NCBI GenBank assembly: GCA_039029395.1
Contig: JBCCGG010000004.1
Location: 62,001 to 126,000, forward strand
DNA length: 64,000 bases
Direction: 5' to 3'
From: JBCCGG01 sp039029395
Lineage (GTDB): Bacteria; Pseudomonadota; Alphaproteobacteria; Kiloniellales; JAKSDN01
Shown here: piece by piece, positions 1 to 8,537 of the stretch
How positions within the stretch are numbered: the stretch's first letter is position 1
Layout of the letters: each line of letters begins with the position of its first letter
The notes under the pieces: model-generated
Told to the model about the DNA's origin: nothing
Database searches by the model: none
What the model saw: only the letters and a program-made list of their open reading frames with translations
Made by a program: the position numbers and the translations under genes

Positions 1-888
1 GCTGGTCAGCTTGGTGATCGGCGAGATCACCACGAACTGCAGCAGGAAGAGAGTCGTCAGCAGGAAAAAGATGCCACCGAGGAAGACCGAGGCGAGGGCG
101 AAGCCCGTGGTCTCTCGGCCGATCGCCGTGATCTCCCGGGGCAGCTCCGCCTCGACGCGCAGCATGGGCGCGCCGGTCAAATCGGGCAGGGTGGTCTCGA
201 TGCGCAGCTGATCGTCGTCGAGCAGCTCGATGGTCACCGGCCGTTGGCCCGGTGTGCGCGGCGCGGCGCCCGCGATCGGCCAGGCGGTGAAGGGCACGCG
301 CACCTGCTCGGCCAAGGCGGCGATGCGCGGGCCGTCGAGCAGCTGGGCCATGACCAGTATACCGCGCGCCGGTCCCGTCTCGTTGCTGGTCAGGATCGGG
401 TTGACCGCGACCATGGCCGCTCCGGCCGCGGTTTTGACCAGGCCGCTTACCGACTCGTCGTTGCGCAGCAGGTGGTAGGGCGCCAGGTGGGTGGACAGCA
501 GCTCCGGGATGGCGATTGGCGCCTCGCTGTCCAGATCGTAGGCCTCGCCCCAGACCAGCTGCCCGGCGTTGTCGTAGTATGCGATCAGGTTGAGGGCATT
601 GGTCGCGAAGGTGGTGAAGCCCAGGTTCGCGTCGACGTAGGCGGGCTCGCGCTCTTGGACGAAAAGGTAGCTGTCGTCCCAGGCCGCCCAATCCTTGACG
701 AAGGCTGCCAGGTGCTCGGTTTCGCGCTCGATCGCCAACACCACGCGCGCCATGTCGCGCAGCGCCGACTCCCGCTCCAAGGCGCTGTAGCTGGGCTCGA
801 TGACCCGCTCGATCAGGGCATGGTGAACGGTCACCGACAGCATGACGACGATTGCCAAGATGACCAGAATCTTTTCCCTTAGGGACAT
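1..888 (-). CDS. CHASE4-type membrane sensor protein, C-terminus off window
   Basis: This minus-strand frame is open from an ATG at 888 to the window edge (296 codons), so the C-terminal output domain is missing. The N-terminus has a hydrophobic segment (about residues 7-24, LVILAIVVMLSV-like). A periplasmic region of roughly 220 residues follows, carrying the CHASE4 hallmark: a conserved stretch with DWAAWDD near residue 65 and a FVQ..EPAYVDANL segment. A second membrane helix (about 270-290) ends the visible part. CHASE4 proteins usually continue into HAMP/GGDEF/EAL or histidine-kinase domains; which one applies here cannot be seen. A purine-rich GAGGAC lies just upstream of the ATG. Likely role: sensing an extracellular signal for second-messenger or kinase signalling. 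Confidence 0.75.
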   Translation of the reverse strand, partial: MSLREKILVILAIVVMLSVTVHHALIERVIEPSYSALERESALRDMARVVLAIERETEHLAAFVKDWAAWDDSYLFVQEREPAYVDANLGFTTFATNALNLIAYYDNAGQLVWGEAYDLDSEAPIAIPELLSTHLAPYHLLRNDESVSGLVKTAAGAAMVAVNPILTSNETGPARGILVMAQLLDGPRIAALAEQVRVPFTAWPIAGAAPRTPGQRPVTIELLDDDQLRIETTLPDLTGAPMLRVEAELPREITAIGRETTGFALASVFLGGIFFLLTTLFLLQFVVISPITKLTS

Positions 889-983
889 GTCCTCGCGCCC
901 AATAGATAAGCAGCGGCAAACCCGATAGGGCAGCCATCGCCGGTTCTAGCAGGGGATGTTGAAAGAAAGTTTAAGGATTTTCG

Positions 984-1026
984 ATGAATATTCGAAAAAA
1001 CAAAAAATTATTCGAGAAATATTCAT
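984..1026. promoter_or_regulatory. AT-rich divergent promoter region with 9-bp inverted repeat
   Basis: The 280-bp gap between the sensor (start 888, minus) and the exporter (start 1169, plus) contains no gene. Its centre (about 950-1075) is strikingly AT-rich. ATGAATATT at 984-992 is a perfect inverted match to AATATTCAT at 1018-1026, with TATTCG-type sequence inside both arms. This could be an operator or a cruciform-prone promoter element serving either divergent gene. Function is inferred from position only. Confidence 0.35.
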
Positions 1027-1168
1027 ATAAAATACAAACTGTTAAGGTTGATACTTCGTTATTATTGAGCTTCTTCGTGACGGACTCTCGAGGGTTTTCG
1101 GCTTCGCCCTTGTGACGCCACGATCGAGTGGGCTAGCCTCGCCCAGTCTATGAAGTCTGGGGCAGGCC

Positions 1169-2065
1169 ATGAGCGACCACGTCAAGGGCCTCTTGATCAC
1201 CGCGCTGGGGGTCCTTTTCGTCAGTCCCGATTCCCTGCTGATCCGCCTGGCCGATTTGGATCTCTGGACGCTTGCTTTCTGGCGCGGAGTCTTTCAGGCC
1301 GCCGGCATGACCTTAGTGCTGCTCTGCTTCTATGGCCGACGCACGGCCCAGGTCTTTCTGGCGATCGGCGCGACCGGCATCTTGATCGCGCTGATCTTCG
1401 CGGTCTCCACCTTCACCTTTGTCGCCGCGATCCAGCATACAAAGGTTTCCAACGCCCTGGTGCTCCTGGCGACCGCGCCCTTCTTCGCGGCGATCCTGTC
1501 GCGGATCCTCCTCAAGGAGCCGGTCGCCCTGCGCACTTGGGCGGCCATGACGGCGGCGGTGTTCGGTGTTGTCTTGATCGAGTGGGACTCGCTCGGCGCC
1601 GGCACCCTCTTCGGGGATGCCATGGCCTTGGCCACCGCGCTCCTCTTCGGCCTCAAGATCGAGCTTCTGCGAGCCCGCAAGTCGATCAACATGATCCCGG
1701 CCATGGTGCTCGCTTCTGTGCTCTACGCCCTGATCGCGTTGCCGCTGGCGGCGCCCGGCGCGGCCGGCCAGACCCAGCTTCTGTGGCTGCTGCTCATGGG
1801 CCTTGCTGTGCTGACGCCCGCGACGGTCCTGATCACGCTCGGCCCGCGCTACCTGGCCGCGCCGGAGGTTGCCCTGTTGATCCTGCTGGAAACCGTGCTC
1901 GGGCCCTTTTGGGTCTGGCTCGCGCTCAGCGAGGCGCCAAGCCCGCTCGGATTGCTCGGCGGCGCCCTCGTGGTCGCCTCGCTCGCGGTGCACGCCGCGC
2001 TCAGCCTGCGCGCCGAGCGGCGGACTGTGGCAATCGCCACAAGCGAGGCATCCGATGGTCGCTAG
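1169..2065 (+). CDS. EamA/DMT-family transporter
   Basis: A 298-residue polytopic membrane protein with about ten hydrophobic helices in two five-helix halves, the EamA (drug/metabolite transporter) layout. The N-terminal half has the family-typical LAFWRG motif after helix 1-2. A C-terminal half of the same kind contains TPATVLITLGPRYL and the conserved LLETVLGPFWVWLALSE near residue 240. DMT proteins export metabolites or amino acids; the substrate cannot be predicted. The last ten bases overlap a possible upstream start of the next small gene. Confidence 0.85.
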   Translation: MSDHVKGLLITALGVLFVSPDSLLIRLADLDLWTLAFWRGVFQAAGMTLVLLCFYGRRTAQVFLAIGATGILIALIFAVSTFTFVAAIQHTKVSNALVLLATAPFFAAILSRILLKEPVALRTWAAMTAAVFGVVLIEWDSLGAGTLFGDAMALATALLFGLKIELLRARKSINMIPAMVLASVLYALIALPLAAPGAAGQTQLLWLLLMGLAVLTPATVLITLGPRYLAAPEVALLILLETVLGPFWVWLALSEAPSPLGLLGGALVVASLAVHAALSLRAERRTVAIATSEASDGR

Positions 2066-2096
2066 AACGGCGTCTCACACACGGAAGGAGGCCGAC

Positions 2097-2246
2097 ATGG
2101 CGACCAAGAGCACATCGAAGACCGCGCGCGACGCGGCATCCGCCAAGGCATGCGCGACCGGCGAGACCACGACCAGCACGCCCAAGCCAAAGCCGGCGCC
2201 GGCGCAAGACATCCGGGTCCCGATCGAATCTAAGAAGCAATCCTAG
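2097..2246 (+). CDS. small Thr/Lys/Pro-rich protein, 49 aa
   Basis: A 49-codon ORF with a strong Shine-Dalgarno (GGAAGGAGG, about 6 nt before the ATG), starting 32 bp after the exporter stop and so probably cotranscribed. The product is low-complexity and basic (many Thr, Ser, Lys, Ala; a Pro-Lys run in the middle), with no membrane segment and one Cys. The start at 2097 is preferred over an in-frame upstream codon at 2055 because only 2097 has a ribosome site. Its end overlaps the convergent LysR gene by 4 bp. Unknown function; disordered and possibly nucleic-acid binding, but nothing proves it. Confidence 0.55.
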   Translation: MATKSTSKTARDAASAKACATGETTTSTPKPKPAPAQDIRVPIESKKQS

Positions 2247-3130
2247 GCTTGACCGCGCCCGCCCTCGGCCACGTTCTCCCGCAGCAGCTCGAAGAACGCG
2301 CGCACCACGCGCACCGGGCGGCGCTCTTCCAGGCAGACGGCGTACTCGGTCGACTCCAGGCGGGCGTCGCGTAGGCTCAGCGGGTGAAGGCGCGGATCGG
2401 GGCCGAACTCGTGCTCAAACACGAAGCCGACGCCCAGGCCCGCCGCCACCGCCTCGCGCACCGCCTCGCGCGAGCCGATCTCGATCACCTCGGCCGTCTG
2501 GATCGCCCGCTCGCCGAGCGCGCCCTCGATCGCGGCGCGGGTCCTGGAGCCCGGCTCGCGCAGCACCACCTGGGTGCCGGCCAGCTCCTCCAGGCGGATC
2601 GAGCGGCGCTTGGACCAAGGGTGGCCGCGCGCCACCAGGGCGATCATGCGATCTCGGCCGATCGGCAAGATGTGCAGCCGCTTGTCGGGCGGCACCTCGG
2701 CCAGCACCGCGATCTCGCTGCGCCGCTCGAAGAGGTCGGCCAGCACCTTCTCGGAGTTGCCGAAGCTGATCGCCAGCTGGATGCCCGGATGGCGCCGCTT
2801 GAAGGCGCTCAAGACGGCGATCACGTTGTGCGGCGCGTCGGCGCCGACCCTGAGCTGGCCGCCGGCCAGCGAGCGCGAGGCCGAGAGCAGCTGCTCGGCT
2901 TCGCCTTCGGCGGCATAGAGCCGGCGCGTCACCTCGAGCAGGTTCCGCCCCAGCGCGGTTAGCTCGACGCCCCGTCCGCGCCGTTCGAAGAGGCGCACGC
3001 CATAGGTCTCCTCGAGCGCCTTGACCTGGCCGGAGAGAGTCGGCTGTGTGACGTGAAGGGCCTGAGAGGCGCGGGTATAGCTACCCGCGACGGCGACCCC
3101 GTGGAACGCCCGAAGCTGCGCCGAATTCAT
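2243..3130 (-). CDS. phnR: LysR regulator of aminoethylphosphonate catabolism
   Basis: A 295-residue LysR-type regulator: winged HTH at residues 3-60 (SYTRASQALHVTQPTLSGQV recognition region) and a periplasmic-binding-like effector domain from about 88 to 290. It is divergent from phnW, with only 106 bp between the starts. The sequence fits the LysR subgroup that accompanies phnW/phnX/phnA genes (aminoethylphosphonate-associated LysR), and LysR control of phosphonate catabolic genes is established in Pseudomonas and rhizobia. The effector is probably a phosphonate or pathway intermediate. The gene symbol follows the role rather than a proven orthologue. Confidence 0.8.
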   Translation of the reverse strand: MNSAQLRAFHGVAVAGSYTRASQALHVTQPTLSGQVKALEETYGVRLFERRGRGVELTALGRNLLEVTRRLYAAEGEAEQLLSASRSLAGGQLRVGADAPHNVIAVLSAFKRRHPGIQLAISFGNSEKVLADLFERRSEIAVLAEVPPDKRLHILPIGRDRMIALVARGHPWSKRRSIRLEELAGTQVVLREPGSRTRAAIEGALGERAIQTAEVIEIGSREAVREAVAAGLGVGFVFEHEFGPDPRLHPLSLRDARLESTEYAVCLEERRPVRVVRAFFELLRENVAEGGRGQA

Positions 3131-3236
3131 CGTACTGACCTATATGTTTCATAAATAATATCGATTTGATTTATATAACTCAGGTCGCGGATAGTGGGCA
3201 AGCCCAATAGCTTTAGAACCACCGGAAGCGACCGCC
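3131..3236. promoter_or_regulatory. phnR/phnW divergent promoter with LysR-type palindrome
   Basis: The 106-bp gap is very AT-rich compared with its surroundings. ATAAAT at 3151-3156 and ATTTAT at 3169-3174 form an inverted repeat with 12 bp between the arms, similar to LysR T-N11-A sites. It is positioned to bind the adjacent regulator and control both directions. A wider GACCT...AGGTC pair (starting near 3137 and ending near 3187) encloses it. Confidence 0.5.
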
Positions 3237-4382
3237 ATGACGCTGAACCCCGCCGCCTCGCCGACCGGCGATCCCTGGCTCCTGACGCCCGGCCCGCTGA
3301 CCACCTCGCCGGAGGTCAAGGAGAGCATGCTGCACGACTACGGTTCGCGCGACGCGCACTTCATCGACGTCAACCGCCGGGTGCGCGAGCGCCTGGTCGA
3401 GCTGGTCGGCGGCGCGGGCGAATATGTCTGCGTACCCCTGCAAGGCAGCGGCACCTTCGTGGTCGAGGCCATGCTCGGCACCCTGGTGCCCCGGGACGGC
3501 AAGCTTCTGGTTCTGGTCAACGGTGCCTACGGCAAGCGCATCGTGAAGATCTGCCAGATCATCGGCCGGGAGACCGTGGTGCTGGAAACACCCGAGGACA
3601 CGCCCAACGACATCGTCGCGCTCGACCGGGCCTTGGCCGCCGATCCGACGATCAGCCACGTCGCCACGGTCCACTGCGAGACCACCTCGGGCATCCTCAA
3701 TCCCCTGGCCCAGGTCGCCGAGATCGTCGCCCACCACGGCCGGGCGCTGCTGGTCGACGCCATGAGCGCCTTCGGCGCTGTGCCGCTGACAGCTGGCGAG
3801 ATCGCGTTCGACGCGGTCGTCGCCTCCTCGAACAAGTGCATCCAAGGCGTGCCCGGGGTCGGCTTCTGCATCGTGCGCCAGGCCAGCCTGGAAGCGGCCA
3901 AGGGCAACGCCCATTCCCTGGCGCTCGACCTGCACGACCAGTGGGTCGCCATGGAGGCCAACGCCCAGTGGCGCTTCACGCCGCCGACTCACGCGATCCT
4001 CGCCTTCGAGCGGGCGCTCGAAGAGCACCGGACCGAGGGCGGCGTGGCCGGGCGCGGACGGCGCTACGGCGATAACTGCCGCCTGCTGGTCGACGGCATG
4101 GAGCGCTTGGGCTTCAAGGCCCTGCTTCCGGCCGAGCTTCAGGCGCCGATCATCGTGACCTTTCACCAGCCGACCGACGCCAGCTTCGACTTCCAGGTGT
4201 TCTACGATTCCCTGCGCGCCCAAGGCTATGTGATCTATCCGGGCAAGCTGACGGTCGCGGACACCTTCCGCATTGGCTGCATCGGCGCCCTGGGCGCGAC
4301 CGAGATCCGAGCCGCGCTCGGCGCGATCGAGCGAACCCTGCAAGACATGGGCGTGACCAGCTGCGCGCCCGCCGCTGCTTAG
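3237..4382 (+). CDS. phnW: 2-aminoethylphosphonate--pyruvate transaminase
   Basis: PLP-dependent enzyme converting 2-aminoethylphosphonate and pyruvate to phosphonoacetaldehyde and L-alanine. At 381 residues it is close to family length. It opens with the characteristic LLTPGPLTTS motif (residues 15-24). It has the QGSGTFVVE phosphate-binding loop near residue 70, Asp174 (LLVDAMSAFG) for the pyridine nitrogen, and Lys200 (SSNKCIQG) as the Schiff-base lysine, followed by GVPGVGF. First gene of the probable phnW-phnA-phnY-pbfA-GMC operon; phnA follows within about 20 bp. The phosphonoacetaldehyde it makes is the substrate of PhnY downstream. Confidence 0.93.
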   Translation: MTLNPAASPTGDPWLLTPGPLTTSPEVKESMLHDYGSRDAHFIDVNRRVRERLVELVGGAGEYVCVPLQGSGTFVVEAMLGTLVPRDGKLLVLVNGAYGKRIVKICQIIGRETVVLETPEDTPNDIVALDRALAADPTISHVATVHCETTSGILNPLAQVAEIVAHHGRALLVDAMSAFGAVPLTAGEIAFDAVVASSNKCIQGVPGVGFCIVRQASLEAAKGNAHSLALDLHDQWVAMEANAQWRFTPPTHAILAFERALEEHRTEGGVAGRGRRYGDNCRLLVDGMERLGFKALLPAELQAPIIVTFHQPTDASFDFQVFYDSLRAQGYVIYPGKLTVADTFRIGCIGALGATEIRAALGAIERTLQDMGVTSCAPAAA

Positions 4383-4402
4383 CACAGACGATGGAGAACG
4401 AG

Positions 4403-5650
4403 ATGGCGCAAGCCCCAAGCGAAATCGAGATCAATGGCCGCAGCTATGCCTGGCCGCGCGCGCCCCTGGTGGTGGTCTGCATCGACGGCTCGGAGCCCGA
4501 CTACATCGAGCAAGCGGTCGCGGCCGGCGTCATGCCCTATACCGCCGGCATGCTGGAGCGTGGTGCCGATCTGCGCGCCGACTGCGTGGTGCCGGCCTTC
4601 ACCAATCCCAATAACCTCTCGATCATCACCGGTGCGCCGCCCTCGGTGCACGGCATCTGCGGCAACTTCTTTTACGACACCGAGGCCGACGCCGAGGTCA
4701 TGATGAACGAGCCCCGTTTCTTGCGCACCGGCACCATCCTGGCGACCTTCAGCCAAGCCGGCGCGACGGTCGCGGTGGTCACCGCCAAGGACAAGCTGCG
4801 CCGCTTGCTGGGCCACGGTCTCGACATGGCCGGCGGCAAGGCGATCTGTTTCTCCTCTGAGAAAGCCGATCAAACCACGCTGGCCGAAAATGGCATCGAG
4901 GACGCGCAAGCCTTCGTCGGGCGCGAAATCCCCTCGGTCTACTCGGCCGAGCTGAGCGAGTTCGTATTCGATGCCGGGGTCAAGCTGATGCAGGCCCGGC
5001 GGCCCGACATCATGTACCTCTCCACGACCGACTACGTGCAGCACAAGCACGCGCCGGGCAGCGAAGCCGCCAATGCCTTCTACGCCATGATGGACGGCTA
5101 CTGGCGGCAGCTCGACGAGCTCGGCGCCGTGGTCGCCCTGACCGCGGACCACGGCATGACCGACATGCACGACGCCAGCGGCCAGCCGGACGTGGTTTAC
5201 CTGCAAGACCATCTGGACGGTCTGCTCGGCGCCGGTGCCGCCCGGGTGATCCTGCCGATCACCGATCCCTACGTGGTGCATCACGGCGCGCTCGGCGGCT
5301 TCGCCACGGCCTACCTTCCGGCCGGCACCGATGTCGCGGCGGTCTGCGCCGACCTGGCGGCGATCGACGGTATCGATTGTGCCCTCGATAAGGACGAAGG
5401 CTGCAGGCGTTTCGAGCTGCCGGCCGACCGGGTCGGCGATATCGTCGTCGTCGCCGGCGCCCACAAGGCCTTGGGCAGCACGCCGGCCAACCACGATCTT
5501 TCAGGCCTGAACGAGCCTCTGCGGTCCCACGGCGGAATCACGACCCAGCGGGTGCCGCTTTTGGTCAATCGGCCGGTCAAGGACCTGCCGGCCGAGCGTC
5601 GCCTGCGCAACTTCGACATCTTCGACGTCGCGCTCAATCACGCGGCCTAA
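4403..5650 (+). CDS. phnA: phosphonoacetate hydrolase
   Basis: Alkaline-phosphatase-superfamily zinc enzyme that cleaves the C-P bond of phosphonoacetate to acetate and phosphate. With the start at 4403 (GGAG 6 nt upstream; an in-frame ATG at 4391 lacks a ribosome site) the product is 415 residues. The expected catalytic set is visible: Asp28 (CIDGSEPDY), nucleophile Thr67 (AFTNPNNLS), Asp210/His214 (STTDYVQHKH), Asp249-His250 (TADHGMTDMHD) and His376 (SHGGIT). These positions are within one residue of those I remember for the rhizobial enzyme. Lies between phnW and phnY, completing the PhnW-PhnY-PhnA route. Confidence 0.93.
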   Translation: MAQAPSEIEINGRSYAWPRAPLVVVCIDGSEPDYIEQAVAAGVMPYTAGMLERGADLRADCVVPAFTNPNNLSIITGAPPSVHGICGNFFYDTEADAEVMMNEPRFLRTGTILATFSQAGATVAVVTAKDKLRRLLGHGLDMAGGKAICFSSEKADQTTLAENGIEDAQAFVGREIPSVYSAELSEFVFDAGVKLMQARRPDIMYLSTTDYVQHKHAPGSEAANAFYAMMDGYWRQLDELGAVVALTADHGMTDMHDASGQPDVVYLQDHLDGLLGAGAARVILPITDPYVVHHGALGGFATAYLPAGTDVAAVCADLAAIDGIDCALDKDEGCRRFELPADRVGDIVVVAGAHKALGSTPANHDLSGLNEPLRSHGGITTQRVPLLVNRPVKDLPAERRLRNFDIFDVALNHAA

Positions 5651-5671
5651 GTCAGAAAAGGACAAAGCGCC

Positions 5672-7111
5672 ATGGACGCTCCCGCCAAGGTTCTTCACGA
5701 AACCATGCGTGTCGCCGGCGAGAAGCTCGATTCCGACGAGCGGATCGAAGTCTACAATCCATATGACGGCAGCCTGGTGGGCACCGTGCCCCGGGGCCGG
5801 GCCGAGCACGCGCGTAAGGCCTTCGAGATCGCCAATGGCTACACCTCGAAGCTGACCCGCTACGAGCGCCAGCGCATCCTCATGCGCACGGCCGAGATCA
5901 TCATCGAGCGCAAGGATGCGATCTCCGATCTGATCACCGCCGAACTCGGCATTTCCAAGAAGGACTCGCTCTACGAGTGCGGCCGGGCCTTCGACGTGTT
6001 TCACCTGTGCGGCCAGCTTTGTATCAACGACGACGGCGAGGCTTACTCCTGCGACCTGACGCCCCATGGCCAGAAGCGGCGTATCTTCACCCTGCGCGAG
6101 CCAGTCTCTGCGATCAGCGCGATCACGCCGTTTAACCATCCGCTCAACATGGTGGCCCACAAGGTGGCGCCCTCTATCGCGACCAACAACTGCATGGTCC
6201 TGAAGCCGGCCGAGGCGACCCCGCTGACCGCCCTCGTGCTGGCCGACATCCTCTACGAGGCCGGCCTGCCGCCCGAGATGTACTCGGTCATCACCGCGGA
6301 GCCCAAGGACTTGGACGACGAGATGATCGTCAATCCCCATGCGGCGCTGGTCACTTTCACCGGCGGCGTGCCGGCCGGCAAGTACATCGCCGGCAAGCTG
6401 GGCTACCGCCGGGGCGTGCTCGAGCTTGGCGGCAACGCGCCCTTGATCGTGCTGGACGACGCCGATCTGGACCGCGCCTCGAGCCTGGCGGTGGCCGGCG
6501 CCACAAAGAACTCGGGCCAGCGCTGCACGGCGGTCAAGCGCATTCTGGTGCTCGACAGCATTGCCGACGAATTCGCCGACCTGGTGTGCGAGAAAGCGAA
6601 GAAACTGACCTACGGCGATCCCATGAATCCCAAGACCGATATCGGCACCGTGGTCAACGAGGAAGCCGCCAAGCTGTTCGAGCGGCGCGTGAACGACGCC
6701 GTCGAGGCCGGCGCGAAGCTGCTCCACGGCAACAACCGCCAAGGCGCGGTCTACCCGCCGACCGTGGTCGATAACGTGCCTTTCGACTGCGAGCTGGTGC
6801 GCGAGGAGACCTTTGGGCCGGCCGTCCCGATGATCCGCTGCAAGGACTTGGACGACGCCATCCAGGTCGCCAACTCGACCGCCTTCGGGCTGTCCTCGGG
6901 CGTCTGCACCGACAACTGGGCCCACATCAACCGTCTGATCCACGAGCTCAAGACCGGCACGGTCAACGTCTGGGAGGTGCCGGGCTACCGCACCGAGATG
7001 TCGCCCTTCGGCGGCGTCAAGGATTCCGGCCTGGGCGTCAAGGAGGGCGTGGTCGAGGCCATGCGCAGCTACACCACGGTCAAGACCTTCTCCATGCCGT
7101 GGGGCCTGTGA
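5672..7111 (+). CDS. phnY: phosphonoacetaldehyde dehydrogenase
   Basis: NAD-dependent aldehyde dehydrogenase, 479 residues, oxidising phosphonoacetaldehyde to phosphonoacetate. The ALDH active-site residues are present: Glu251 in LELGGNAP, and nucleophile Cys285 in NSGQRCTAVK. The substrate assignment comes from its place between phnA and pbfA; ALDHs of this group are known in the same operon type. Ribosome site AAAGGA about 10 nt upstream of the ATG. Its TGA overlaps the GTG start of the next gene (GTGA at 7108-7111), so translation is probably coupled. Confidence 0.9.
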   Translation: MDAPAKVLHETMRVAGEKLDSDERIEVYNPYDGSLVGTVPRGRAEHARKAFEIANGYTSKLTRYERQRILMRTAEIIIERKDAISDLITAELGISKKDSLYECGRAFDVFHLCGQLCINDDGEAYSCDLTPHGQKRRIFTLREPVSAISAITPFNHPLNMVAHKVAPSIATNNCMVLKPAEATPLTALVLADILYEAGLPPEMYSVITAEPKDLDDEMIVNPHAALVTFTGGVPAGKYIAGKLGYRRGVLELGGNAPLIVLDDADLDRASSLAVAGATKNSGQRCTAVKRILVLDSIADEFADLVCEKAKKLTYGDPMNPKTDIGTVVNEEAAKLFERRVNDAVEAGAKLLHGNNRQGAVYPPTVVDNVPFDCELVREETFGPAVPMIRCKDLDDAIQVANSTAFGLSSGVCTDNWAHINRLIHELKTGTVNVWEVPGYRTEMSPFGGVKDSGLGVKEGVVEAMRSYTTVKTFSMPWGL

Positions 7112-8508
7112 GCGTCGGCATGAACGAGCACTCCGGCCGCCGTCAATCGCCGGCCCAGTGCGAGGGCGAGATCAACACCTCGCCGCGCCGCCAGCGCTGG
7201 TCGGACGAACGGCTTGATCAGGAAACCCGGGCGTTGGTCGAGGAGGACGCCCGGCTGTTCCTCCATCAGGCGGTCTCAAGCCCCTGCCTCACGGCGATCA
7301 AGCGGGCCGAGGGGCTCTGGATCGAGGATCTCCAAGGCCGGCGTTACCTGGATTTTCATGGCAACTCGGTCCACCACATCGGCTACGGCCACCCGCGCCT
7401 GAAGGCGGCGATCGCCGAGCAGCTCGAGGAATTGCCCTTCGCGCCCCGGCGCTTTACCTGCGAAAGCGCGGTGGCGCTCGCCCGCAAGCTGGTCGAGATC
7501 GCGCCGGGGGATCTGGGCAAGGTGCTCTTTACCACCGGCGGCTCGGACGCCAACGAGGTGGCGCTCAAGATCGCCCGGGCGGCGACTGGGCGCTTCAAGA
7601 CGATCTCCTTCTGGGACGCCTTCCACGGCGCCGGCTTCGCGGCGGCCGGGGTCGGCGGCGAGTCGCTCTTTCGCTCCGGGCCGATCGGGCCGCTCTTGCC
7701 GGGCACGGAACACGTCGCGCCCTTCACCTGCTACCGCTGCCCCTATGGCTATCCCGATTTAGACGGCCAGCCCGACCTGGCGCTCTGCAAGACCACTTGC
7801 GCGAACTTCGTGCGCTACGTCTTGGAGAAGGAGGGCGACGTCGCCGCGGTGATCGCCGAGCCGGCCCGGGCCGTGCCCAACTTCGCGCCGCCGGGCTTCT
7901 GGCAGGCGGTGCGCCAGGCCTGCGACGATCACGGCGCGCTTCTGATTTTCGACGAGATCCCGACCGGTCTGGGCAAGACCGGCAAGCTCTTCGCCTGCGA
8001 GCACGAGGACGTGGTGCCCGACCTGCTGGTGCTCGGCAAGTCGCTCGGCGGCGGGATCCTGCCGATCGCCGCCGTACTCGCCCGGCCCGGCCTGGACGTG
8101 GCCGGCGACTGGGCCTTCGGCCACTACACCCACGAGAAGAACCCGGTGACCAGCCGCGCCGCGCTGACCACGCTCCAGATCATCGAGGACGAGGGCCTGG
8201 TCGAGAACGCGGCCCGGGTCGGCGCCTACGCCCTGGAGCGCCTCGCTGATCTAAAGGACAAGTATCCGGCGATCGGCGACGTGCGGGGCAGGGGCCTCCT
8301 CATGGGGGTCGAGCTGGTCGAGGACCGGGAGAGCAAGGCCCCGGCCAACGACCTGGCCGAGGCGGTTTACTACCGCTGCCTGGAACGGGGCCTCAGCTTC
8401 AAGGTCACCATGGGCAACGTGCTGACCCTGAGCCCGCCGTTGATCACGGCCCGCGACCACATCGACCAAGCCGTCGCGATCCTCGACGAGAGCCTGGCCG
8501 CCTGCTAG
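7108..8508 (+). CDS. pbfA: (R)-1-hydroxy-2-aminoethylphosphonate ammonia-lyase
   Basis: A class III aminotransferase-fold PLP protein of 466 residues, with Lys311 (VLGKSLGGG) as the PLP lysine and IFDEIPTGLGKTG before it. A Cys-rich insertion (TCYRCPYGYPDLDG) lies near residue 210. In phnW/phnY/phnA clusters this family is PbfA, which is not a transaminase. It eliminates ammonia from (R)-1-hydroxy-2-aminoethylphosphonate, giving phosphonoacetaldehyde and widening the pathway to hydroxylated aminoethylphosphonate. The GTG at 7108 overlaps the phnY stop; in-frame alternatives are GTG 7099 and ATG 7120. Family and context agree, but a generic aminotransferase is the fallback. Confidence 0.82.
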   Translation: MSVGMNEHSGRRQSPAQCEGEINTSPRRQRWSDERLDQETRALVEEDARLFLHQAVSSPCLTAIKRAEGLWIEDLQGRRYLDFHGNSVHHIGYGHPRLKAAIAEQLEELPFAPRRFTCESAVALARKLVEIAPGDLGKVLFTTGGSDANEVALKIARAATGRFKTISFWDAFHGAGFAAAGVGGESLFRSGPIGPLLPGTEHVAPFTCYRCPYGYPDLDGQPDLALCKTTCANFVRYVLEKEGDVAAVIAEPARAVPNFAPPGFWQAVRQACDDHGALLIFDEIPTGLGKTGKLFACEHEDVVPDLLVLGKSLGGGILPIAAVLARPGLDVAGDWAFGHYTHEKNPVTSRAALTTLQIIEDEGLVENAARVGAYALERLADLKDKYPAIGDVRGRGLLMGVELVEDRESKAPANDLAEAVYYRCLERGLSFKVTMGNVLTLSPPLITARDHIDQAVAILDESLAAC

Positions 8509-8537
8509 AGAGACACTCCTGAATTTTCGGGGGCGCA

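Noticed and set aside
1150..2769. A long Arg/Pro-rich open frame over the exporter and LysR
   Set aside because: Composition is that of a GC-rich shadow, and it runs antisense to the LysR gene and out of frame with the exporter.
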